From Lolium rigidum (lineage: Eukaryota > Streptophyta > Magnoliopsida > Poales > Poaceae): a stretch of 64,000 bases of DNA. The first letter of the stretch is position 1. Each line of letters starts with the position of its first letter. The stretch is from NCBI RefSeq assembly GCF_022539505.1, contig NC_061510.1:393310249-393374248 (forward strand), given 5' to 3'. The notes beneath the pieces were generated by a model. That model was not told where the DNA came from, searched no databases, and worked only from the letters and a program-made list of their open reading frames with translations. Positions 55,393 to 64,000 of the stretch are shown here, one piece after another. Position numbers and translations under genes: made by a program.

Positions 55393-58300
55393 TGTTGGAG
55401 ATATGCCCAAGAGGCAATAATAAAGTGGTTATTATATATCTTTGTGTTTATGATAAATGTTTATATACCATGCTATAATTGTATTAACCCAAACATTGAT
55501 ACATGTGTGTTATGTAAACAACAAGGAGTCCCTAGTAAGCCTCTTGTATAACTAGCTTGTTGATTAATAAATGATCATAGTTTCGTGATCATGAACATTG
55601 GATGTTATTAATAACAAGGTTATGTCATTATGAGAATGATGTAATGGACACACCCAATTAAGCGTAGCATAAGATCACGTCATTAAGTTCATTTGCTATA
55701 AGCTTTCGATACATAGTTACCTAGTCCTTTCGACCATGAGATCATATAAATCACTTATGCCGGAAGGGTACTTTGATTACATCAAACGCCACCGCGTAAA
55801 TGGGTGGTTATAAAGGTGGGATTAGGTATTCGGAAAGTATGAGTTGAGGCATATGGATCAACAAGTGGGATTTGTCCATCCCGATGACGGATAGATATAC
55901 TCTGGGCCCTCTCGGTGGAATGTCGTCTAATTAGCTTGCAAGCATATGAATGGTTCATAAGAGACCACATACCACGGTACGAGTAAAGAGTACTTGTCAG
56001 GAGACGAGGTTGAACGAGGTATAGAGATACAGATGATCAAACCTCGGACAAGTAAAATATCGCGTGACAAAGGGAATCGGTATCGCATGTAAATGGTTCA
56101 TTCGATCACTAAGTCATCGTTGAATATGTGGGAGCCATTATGGATCTCCAGGTCCCGCTATTGGTTATTGGTCGGAGAGAAGTCTCAACCATGTCTGCAT
56201 AGTTCGCGAACCGTAGGGTGACACACTTAAGGTTTGTTGTCGTTTAAGTAGATATGGAATATGGAATGGAGTTCGAAGTTTTGTTTGGAGTCTCGGATAG
56301 GATCTAGGACATCACGAGGAGTTCCCGGAATGGTCCGGAGAATAAGATCCATATATATGAAGTCATTTTATCAGTTTGAAAATGATCTGGTGCATTTATG
56401 GAAGGTTCTAGAAGGTTCTAGAAAAGTCCGGAAGAAATCACTATGGAAGGCGGAGTCCCGGAGGGACTCCACTAGCATGGCCGGCCAACCCTAAGGGGGA
56501 GGAGTCCCAGGTGGACTCCACCTTGGTGGCCGGCCACCCCCCTCCAAGGAAAGGTGGGAGTCCCACCTTGAGTAGGACTCCCATCTTGAGTAGGTTTCCC
56601 ACCTATGGCAAGTTTTGGTGTTGGGGTCTTATTCGAAGACTTGGACTACAACTCTTGGGGGCTTCCACCTATATAATGAGGAGCAAGGGGAGGGGGCCGG
56701 CCACACCAAGCCACAGTTGGCCGCACCCCCTTGAGGCCGGCGCCCCAAACCCTAGACTCTCCCCAAACCCTAGCACCCCTCCTCCACATAATACTCCCGC
56801 ATCGCATAGGCGAAGCCCTGCCGGAGTTCTCCACCACCACCGCCACCATGTCGTCGTGCTGTCGGGATTCCGAGGAGGATCTACTACTTCCGCTGCCCGC
56901 TGGAACGGGGAGAAGGATGTCGTCATCAACACCGAACGTGTGACCGAGTACGGAGGTGCTGCCTGATTGTGGCACCGTCAAGATCTTCTATGCGCGTTTG
57001 CAAGCGGCAAGTGATCGACTACATACACCCCGAGATCTAATCTCGTTAAGCTCTCCGATCTTCGAGGGTTAGTCTCTTCATCTCCTCGTTGCTACCTGAT
57101 AGCATGCAAGACACACGTTCGTTGGGAACCCCAAGAGGAAGGTGTGATGCGTACAGCAGCAAGTTTTCCCTCAGTAAGAAACCAAGGTTATCGAACCAGT
57201 AGGAGTCAAGGAACACGTGAAGGTTGTTGGTGGCGGAGTGTAGTGCGGCGCAACACCAGGGATTCCGGCGCCAACGTGGAACCTGCACAACGCAATCAAA
57301 GTACTTTGCCCTAACGTAACAGTGAGGTTGTCAATCTCACCGGCTTGCTGTAAACAACGGATTGAACGTATTGTGTGGAAAATGATGATTGTTTGCGAAG
57401 AACAGTAAAGAACAAGTATTGCAGTAGATTGTATTCCAGATGTAAAGAATGGACCGGGGTCCACAGTTCACTAGTGGTGTCTCTCCCATAAGATAAATAG
57501 CATGTTGGGTGAACAAATTACAGCTTGGGCAATTGACAAATAAAGAAGGCATAACAATGCACATACATATATCACGATGAGTACTATGAGATTTAATCAG
57601 GGCATTACGACAAAGTACATAGACCGCTATCCAGCATGCATCTATGCCGTCCACCTTCAGGTTATCATCCGAACCCCTTCCAGTATTAAGTTGCAAACAA
57701 CAGGCAATTGCATTAAGTATGGTGCGTAATGTAATCAACACAAATATCCTTAGACAAAGCATCGATGTTTTATCCCTAGTGGCAACAAGCATATCCACAA
57801 CCTTAGAACTTTCCGTCACCGTCCTGCATTCAATGGAGGCATGAACCCACTATCGAGCATAAATACTTGGAGTCACAAGTATCAACTTGGCCAGAGCCTC
57901 TACTAGCAACGGAGAGCATGCAAGAACATGAACAACATATATGATAGATTGATAATAAACTTGACATAGTATTCAATATTCATCGGATCCCAACAAACAC
58001 AACATGTAGCATTACAAATAAATGATCTTGATCATGATAGACAGCTCACAAGAGATAACATGATAGCACAATGAGGAGAATACAACCATCTAGCTACTGC
58101 TATGGACCCATAGTCCAGGGGTGAACTACTCACACATCGATCCGGAGGCGATCATGGTGATGAAGAGACCTCCGGGAGATGATTCCCCTCCGGCAGGGTG
58201 CCGGAGGCGATCTCCTGAATCCCCCGAGATGGGATTGGCGGAGGCGGCGGCTCTGGAAGGTTTTCCGTATCGTGGCTCTCGGTACTGGGGGTTTCGCGAC

Positions 58301-58769
58301 GAAGGCTTTAAGTAGACGAAAGGGCAGAGTCGGAGGGCTGACGAGGGGCCCACCCCATAGGGCGGCGCGGGCCCCTCCCTGGCCGCGCCGGCCTATGGGT
58401 ACGGGGCCTCGTCTCCCCACTTAGTTTCCCTTTCGGTCTTCTGGAAGCTTCGTGGAAAAATAAGACCCTGGGCGTTGATTTCGTCAAATTCCGAGAATAT
58501 TTCCTTTGTAGGATTTCTGGAACCAAAAATAGCGTAAAACAAAGAATCGGCTCTTCGGCATCTCGTCAATAGGTTAGTGCCGGAAAATGCATAATAATGA
58601 CATATAGTGTGTATAAAACATGTGAGTATCATCATAAAAGTAGCATGGAAAATAAGAAATTATAGATACGTTTGAGACGTATCACTACCGTCTACTAGAT
58701 TAGATCTTGGCTTGTGTTTTCGTTCTTGCAGTAGGAAATTTTTTGTTTTCTATACTATGAATCCCATCA
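55393..58769 (+). repeat. 3' LTR of the copia element, split by a solo LTR
   Basis: TGTTGGAGATATGCCC at 55393 to ATCCCATCA at 58769. Removing the insertion (57097-58684) and one CTACC gives about 1.78 kb. The text CGTTGCTACC|GTCTACTAGAT joins smoothly across the insert. Confidence 0.82.
57097..58684 (-). mobile_element. Solo LTR of gypsy type (1,588 bp) inside the copia LTR
   Basis: TGATAGCATG...GAGACGTATCA with the duplication CTACC at 57092-57096 and 58685-58689. No internal domain. On the minus strand it starts TGATACGTCTC, related to the LTRs at 548-2064 and 60452-62135. The copia LTR is therefore older than this insertion. Confidence 0.88.
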
Positions 58770-59098
58770 GTTTGAACATTCGCATAAAAAATTCTCTTTT
58801 AAACTAGGAAGGCTCCTATTATTAGTCTTTTGAATGTTTGCGGATGATGTACTATCTTTTGAACTAGGGAGGCTCCTACTATGTACTCCCTGCCATTTTG
58901 CAGGGACCAAGGCTAAATTTCATTGGACATGAAATGCATTGATGGTCGTTTCCACTCTCCTGTAGTAAATGTCATTTTCCCTCGGCTTCTCCCCTAAGAG
59001 CAAGTACAATAAATCCTAATTAGCTGACTATAAGAAACAAAATAACATATTTTTGTCTAGTTGGAGGCGATAGAAGAGAAAAGAAAACGTAACTGGCT
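58770..59098. other. Intergenic sequence left of the second gap
   Basis: AT-rich. Contains a direct repeat, TTTTAAACTAGGAAGGCTCC (58797) and TTTTGAACTAGGGAGGCTCC (58855), and a MITE-like start AAGAGCAAGTACAATAA (58996) whose partner end would be in the gap. No gene seen. Confidence 0.45.
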
Positions 59099-59198
59099 NN
59101 NNNNNNNNNNNNNNNNNNNNNNNNNNNNNNNNNNNNNNNNNNNNNNNNNNNNNNNNNNNNNNNNNNNNNNNNNNNNNNNNNNNNNNNNNNNNNNNNNN
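59099..59198. other. Assembly gap (100 N)
   Basis: A run of 100 N, probably of unknown true size. Frames reported across it are meaningless. Confidence 0.99.
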
Positions 59199-59289
59199 AC
59201 CACCGTCCCGTGTGCACTCCGCCCTATGGCCCCTACTTCTTCTCCCCCTCGTGAAGATCCCTCCTCCGAGGTACCGTCGAATAGGCAAC

Positions 59290-59510
59290 GACACCCCCTT
59301 TTATCGCGGGTTGAGCTACGACCCGCGATAAAAGGACCCCCTTTTATCACGGGTGGGGCCACAACCCGCGACAAAAGGGGGGTCTTTTGTTGCGGGTTGA
59401 GCTACCACCCGCGACAAAAAGGGGTTTCGGCTGATCCGTGGCACTGCATCCAATGGCTCCGGCCGTTTGAATCCAACGGCCTGGAGCCGTTGGACACGGA
59501 TCAGCCTCTG
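59290..59510. repeat. Cluster of inverted repeats of CACTA subterminal type
   Basis: Alternating arms such as CCTTTTATCGCGGGTTGAGC and GACCCGCGATAAAAGG, ACCCGCGACAAAAGGGG and TTTTGTTGCGGGTTG, then GGCTGATCCGTG and CACGGATCAGCC. The same arm type occurs next to the CACTA 1 terminus at 33290-33460. No CACTA terminus is visible here. Confidence 0.65.
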
Positions 59511-59727
59511 TTTTTTTTCCTTTTCTTATTTATCTATTTTAACTTAATAAAAAATATTATTTCAATAACTTTTAAATGGTAACTCAAATAGAAAAGTTTT
59601 ATATATGAAAATTTGTCAGAAAAATACAATGAACATGAATATGACATCCATATAACTATTTGCATCTCGCATCATATCAAACTTTGATATGTTTCTGTTA
59701 CTTTTCTACTGCGCACCGCCGGCCTGC
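59511..59727. other. AT-rich spacer upstream of the AP2 promoter
   Basis: Poly-T and AT-rich sequence without ORFs; nothing recognised. Confidence 0.4.
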
Positions 59728-59850
59728 CACACGTGTCGCTTCCCCGTGCCACGTGTCGCCGCCGCTTCCACGTGCCTCGCCCCGCCGCTGCCGGCGTGCG
59801 ACGTGTGTAGCCGTGGCTTACACGTGCCATGTCCCGTGTGCGCTATATAG
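59728..59850 (+). promoter_or_regulatory. AP2 gene promoter with five ACGTG boxes and a TATA box
   Basis: ACGTG cores lie at 59731, 59751, 59770, 59801 and 59822, several as CACGTGT or CCACGTG (G-box/ABRE type, bound by bZIP and bHLH factors). TATATA is at 59844-59849, 60 bp before the ATG. Five cores in about 100 bp suggest regulation by abscisic acid, stress or light. Confidence 0.6.
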
Positions 59851-59908
59851 AGCGCCGCGTGCGCGCGTAGCCACACATCGCCACCGCCACCGCTCATTCA
59901 TCTCCGGG

Positions 59909-60451
59909 ATGCCTCCACGTCGTCGAGGGTCGTCCGGTTTCCGTGGCGTTCGAGCGCGTCCGAGCAGTAGGTTCTACGCCGAGATACGCGCCGGTGGCTT
60001 CCGGCTCACCCTCGGCACGTACAACACGCCGGAGCTAGCGGCGCGTGCTTACGACGCGGCGGCGTGGAGATTTCGACGGCCACGGCGCGACATGAACTTC
60101 CCGGATGTTGAATCGCTAGAGGAGGCGTTGTTCCTCGCGCCAGCGCCGTGCCTCGTCGACGACGAGGACCGTCGCCGGCACCGCCAGGTGCAGCGCAGGA
60201 TCGCCATTGCCGACCACGACGAGCAGTTGATGCGCCAGTGGAGGGCGCAGTTCCCCAACGACGTCGACAACACCGAAGCGTTCTTCGCTGACCTCAGGGC
60301 ACAACGCAGGTCCAATAGGCGCCACCGTCGGGCCGTCGCCGAGTTCGAGCTCGAGAACCCGAATACAACTTGGACCGAAAACGACCCTCGGTGGGATGAC
60401 ATTTGGACGGAGACAACTGATGTCTACGGGTGCTTCTATTCTTGTAGACAG
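59909..60451 (+). pseudogene. AP2/ERF-domain transcription factor, 3' end cut by a gypsy LTR
   Basis: The ATG at 59909 (MPPRRRGSSGFRGVRARPSS) is chosen because the AP2 domain starts ten residues later and a TATA box lies 60 bp upstream; an in-frame ATG at 59660 precedes the TATA box. The single AP2 domain (residues about 10-70) has GFRGVR, YAEIR, LGTYNTPELAARAYDAAAW and MNFPDV, the YRG and RAYD elements that bind GCC/DRE-type DNA. The usual WLGTF is TLGTY. The tail is rich in arginine and acidic residues and ends near NDPRWDDIWTETTD. After 181 native codons the frame enters the LTR at 60452, adds nine residues (CWASKSSGL) and stops. The terminator and any C-terminal residues are lost, but the DNA-binding domain is intact. 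It resembles a grass-specific group of small AP2 proteins. Confidence 0.8.
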
Positions 60452-62135
60452 TGTTGGGCCTCCAAGAGCAGTGGTTTGTAGAACAGCAACAAGTTTCCCT
60501 TAAGTGGATCACCCAAGGTTTATCGAACTCAGGGAGGAAGAGGTCAAAGATATCCCTCTCATGCAACCCTGCAACCACAAAGCAAGAAGTCTCTTGTGTC
60601 CCCAACACACCTAATAGGTGCACTAGTTCGGCGAAGAGATAGTGAAATACAGGTGGTATGAATATATATTAGCAAGTAGTAACGGCGCCGAGAAAGTGCT
60701 TGTCGGCGTGTGGTTGATGGTGGTAATATTGCAGGAAGTACGGATGCAGTAGAAACAAGAAACAAGCAGCGGTAGCAGTATTTAGGAACAAGGCCTAGGG
60801 ATCATACTTTCACTAGTGGACACTCTCAACATTGATCACATAACAGAATAAATAGATAGATGCTAGACTCTACACTCTCTTGTTTGATGATGAACACCAC
60901 TAACTATGTAGGATTACACGAACCCTCAATGCCGGAGTTAACAAGCTCCACAATATTCGATGTTCATGTTTAAATAACCTTAGAGTGCACGACGGATCAA
61001 CATAACCAAACCAAGTACTAACATAGCATGCACACTCGTCACCTTCACGCTACGAAAGGAGGCATAGATCACATCAATACCATCATAGCAATAGTTAACT
61101 TCATAATCTACAAGAGATCACAATCATAGCCTACGCCAAGTACTACACGATGCACACACTCGTCACCATTACACCGTGCAGGAGGAATAAACTACTTTAA
61201 TAACATCACTAGAGTAGCACACGAGATAAATTGTGATACAAAACACATTGCAATCATAAAGGGATATAAATAAGCACTTCACTATGCCATTCATAACGGT
61301 GAATAAGTATTCTGTGAAATATAGCCTAAGAGACCCACACGGTGCACACACTCGTCACCTTTACACACGTGGGATAAGGAGTCTCCGGGGATCACATAAG
61401 TAAAACCCACTTGACTAGCATAATGACATCTAGATTACAAGCATCATCATATGAATCTCAATCATGTAAGGCAGCTCATGAGATTATTGTATTGAAGTAC
61501 ATAGGAGAGAGATTAACCACATAGCTACCGGTACAGCCCCGAGCCTCGATGGAGAACTACTCCCTCCTCATGGGAGACAGCAGCGTTGATGAAGATGGCG
61601 GTGGTGTCGATGGAGAAGCCTTCCGGGGGCAATTCCCCATCCCGGCGGCGTGCCGGAACAGAGACTCCTGTCCCCTAGATCTTGGCTTTGCGATGGCGGT
61701 GGCTATGGAAGGTTTTCTCTGGTTTCGTCGAACGTGATAGGGTTTTCGCGACGGAGACTTTAAGTAGGCGGAAGGGCAAGGTCGGTGGAGTCCTAGTGGG
61801 ACCACACACTAGGCCGGCGCGGCCAGGGCTTGGGCCGCGCCGCCCTACTGTGTCCCCACCTCGTGGCCCCACTTCGTTTCCCCTTCGGACTTCTGGAAGC
61901 TTCGTGGAAAAATAGGACCCTGGGCGTTGATTTCGTCCAATTCCGAGAATATTTCCTTACTAGGATTTCGGAACCAAAAACAACGAGAAAACAAGAACCG
62001 GCCCTTCGGCATCTCGTCAATAGGTTAGTTCCGGAAAACGCATAATAATGAAATAAAGTATGCATAAAACATGTAGATATCATCAATAATGTGGCATGGA
62101 ACATAAGAAATTATCGATACGTCGGAGACGTATCA
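60452..62135 (-). repeat. 3' LTR (1,684 bp)
   Basis: Plus-strand ends are TGTTGGGCC and GACGTATCA. Internally it repeats ACACTCGTCACC with flanking text three times (about 61033, 61147 and 61347), a short dispersed motif inside the LTR. Confidence 0.8.
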
Positions 62136-64000
62136 GCATCCCCAAGCTTAGTTCTCGCTCGTCCCGAGCAGGTAAACGATAACAAAGATAATTTCCGGAG
62201 TGACATGCCATCATAACCTTGATCATACTATTGTAAACACATGTAATGAATGCAGCGATCAAAACAATGGTAATGACATGAGTAAACAACCGAATCATAA
62301 AGCAAAGACTTTTCATGAATAGTACTTTCAAGACAAGCATCAATAAGTCTTGCATAAGAGTTAACTCATAAAGCAATAAATTCATAGTAAAGGTATTGAA
62401 GCAACACAAAGGAAGATTAAGTTTCAGCGGTTGCTTTCAACTTATAACATGTATATCTCATGGATATTGTCAATGTAAAGTAATATAACAAGTGCAATAT
62501 GCAAGTATGTAGGAATCAATGCACAATTCACACAAGTGTTTGCTTCTTGAGGTGGAGAGAGATAGGTGAACTGACTCAACATAAAAGGTAAAAGAATGGC
62601 CCTTCGCAGAGGGAAGCATTGATTGCTATATTTGTGCTAGAGCTTTGGTTTTGAAAACAAGAAACAATTTTGTCAACGGTAGTAATAAAGCATATGTGTT
62701 ATGTAAATTATATCTTACAAGTTGCAAGCCTCATGCATAGTATACTAATAGTGCCCGCACCTTGTCCTAATTAGCTCGGATTACCGGGATTATCATCGCA
62801 ATACACATGTTTTAACCAAGTGTCACAAAGGGGTACCTCTATGCCGCCTGTACAAAGGTCTAAGGAGAAAGCTCGCATTGGATTTCTCGCTTTTGATTAT
62901 TCTCAACTTAGACATCCATACCGGGACAACATAGACAACAGACAATGGACTCCTCTTTAATGCATAAGCAATTAGCAACAACTAATGTTCTCATATGAGA
63001 TTGAGGATATTTGTCCAAAACTGAAACTTCCACCATGGATCATGGCTTTAGTTAGCGGCCGAATGTTCTTCTCTAACATTATGCATGCTCTAACCATTAA
63101 ATGAGTGGTAAATCTCCCTTACTTCAGACAAGATGGACATGCATAGAAACTCACATGATATTTAACAAAGAGTAGTTGATGGCGTCCCCAGGAACATGGT
63201 TATCGCGCAACAAGCAACTTAATAAGAGATAAAGTGCATAAGTACATATTCAATACCACAATAGTTTTTAGGCTATTTGTCCCATGAGCTATATATTGCA
63301 AAGATAAAGGATGGAAATTTTAAAGGTAGCACTCAAGCAATTTACTTTGGAATGGCGGAGAAATACCATGTAGTAGGTAGGTATGGTGGACACAAATGGC
63401 ATAGTGGTTGGCTCAAGGATTTTGGATGCATGAGAAGCATTCCCTCTCGATACAAGGTTTAGGCTAGCAAGGTTATTTGAAACAAACACAAGGATGAACC
63501 GGTGCAGAAAAACTCACATAAAATACATATTGTAAACATTATAAGACTCTACACCGTCTTCCTTGTTGTTCAAACTCTTAACTAGAAATTATCTAGACCT
63601 TAGAGAGACCAATTATGCAAACCAAATTTTAGGAAGCTCTATGTATTTCTTCATTAATGGGTGCAAAGTATATGATGCAAGAGCTTAAACATGAGCACAA
63701 CAATTGCCAAGTATCAAATTATCCAAGACATTTTATCAATTACCACATGTAGCATTTCCCGTTTCCAACCATATAACAATTTAACGAAGCAGTTTCAACC
63801 TTCGCCATGAACATTAAAAGTAAAGCTAAGAACACACGTGTTCATATGAACCCGCGGAGCGTGTCTCTCTCCCACACAAGCATGATGGATCATATTTTAT
63901 TCAAACAAAAACAAACAGACGCTCCAAGTAAAGTACAAATGATGTGACCGAATAAAAATATAGTTTCAAGAGAAGGAACCTGATAATTTGTCGATGAAGA
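62136..64000 (-). other. Non-coding internal 3' region of the gypsy element
   Basis: 1.87 kb without long frames on either strand. In this group of elements a long untranslated stretch lies between pol and the 3' LTR. The polypurine tract is the only functional site I can point to. Confidence 0.6.

Larger units (their letters stand above)
52233..58769 (+). mobile_element. Copia retrotransposon (Angela/BARE-like), 5' part missing
   Basis: Internal sequence starts within the protease and runs through integrase, reverse transcriptase and RNase H to a polypurine tract (CAAGTGGGAGAC) and the 3' LTR at 55393. The domain order (integrase before reverse transcriptase) defines Ty1/copia. The 5' LTR and gag are absent at the junction with the inverted LTR. 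The subfamily is inferred from LTR resemblance only. Confidence 0.8.
60452..64000 (-). mobile_element. Gypsy-type LTR retrotransposon, 3' part, inserted in the AP2 gene
   Basis: On the minus strand the visible part is internal 3' sequence (64000-62136), a polypurine tract (GCTTGGGGATGC) and the 3' LTR (62135-60452). The next base beyond the LTR is the AP2 coding sequence; the adjacent 5 bp are GACAG (60447-60451), and the matching copy would lie beyond the window. It belongs to the same broad group as the LTRs at 0.5-2.1 and 57.1-58.7 kb. Confidence 0.8.

Noticed and set aside
39307..58774. CAAAC before the copia LTR at 39312 and GTTTG after the one ending at 58769 are reverse complements
   Set aside because: Target duplications must be direct. 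A 5-bp inverse match can be chance, and the sequence after 58774 does not continue the gypsy ORF interrupted at 39312.
59061..59582. ORFs running through the N run
   Set aside because: They are artefacts of translating N as X across the gap.
59660..59908. Extended N-terminus for the AP2 protein from ATG 59660
   Set aside because: This segment contains the ACGTG boxes and the TATA box, and its translation is low-complexity Arg/Ala/His text. The start at 59909 directly precedes the conserved domain.

Overview
The window is nuclear DNA of a large, repeat-rich grass genome, most likely a Pooideae species (Triticeae, Lolium or oat relatives). The evidence is LTRs of the TGATACGTCTCC...GACGTATCA type, a copia LTR beginning TGTTGGAGATATGCCC, CACTA elements with subterminal repeats, Stowaway and Tourist MITEs, GC-rich PIF/Harbinger elements, and GT-AG introns. 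Nothing bacterial is present: no operons, ribosome binding sites or CRISPR. Two runs of 100 N (40871-40970 and 59099-59198) are assembly gaps. Most of the sequence is nested transposable elements. The host-like genes are two F-box/LRR paralogues, a dynamin-related C-terminal fragment and an AP2/ERF gene, and all four carry visible damage.

Layout. 1-3774: two nested minus-strand gypsy elements. 3775-5388: AT-rich intergenic DNA. 5392-6987 and 7509-9827: two PIF/Harbinger elements with TTA/TAA target duplications, the second with a two-exon ORF1. 9963-15600: a full-length but frameshifted LINE with a poly(A) tail and a 15-bp target duplication. 15.6-33.25 kb: a tandem segmental duplication (unit 1 about 15.6-22.2 kb, unit 2 about 23.5-33.25 kb). 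Each unit holds an F-box/LRR gene and a convergent remnant of a dynamin-related (DRP4-like) gene. A MITE cluster separates the units, and unit 2 contains a further 2,063-bp tandem duplication. 33253-about 39.3 kb: a CACTA element carrying a Ulp1-type protease gene, broken by a 2.25-kb solo LTR and by a gypsy element with an antisense gypsy-type (PF04195-like) ORF. 39.3-58.8 kb: copia LTRs in both orientations, a second CACTA element with about 3 kb of tandem subterminal repeats, and a complete LTR retrotransposon at 41020-47436. 59.2-64 kb: a hairpin cluster, the AP2/ERF gene, and the gypsy element that cuts it at 60452.

The most unusual item is the 41020-47436 element. It has matching LTRs (about 14 differences by eye in about 1.18 kb), a perfect GTATG target duplication, and no gag or pol. 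On the strand opposite to its own transcript it carries a five-exon gene with GT-AG introns, all phase 0. That gene encodes a plant-mobile-domain (PMD) protein with a long C-terminal coiled coil. Antisense placement explains how introns could survive reverse transcription. The gypsy element at 37096-39311 shows the same arrangement with a different protein family. The LTR of the PMD element also carries a series of stem-loops just downstream of its TATA box.

Gene and element boundaries come from reading termini, target duplications, splice sites and motifs by eye. Family names are given only where motifs support them.
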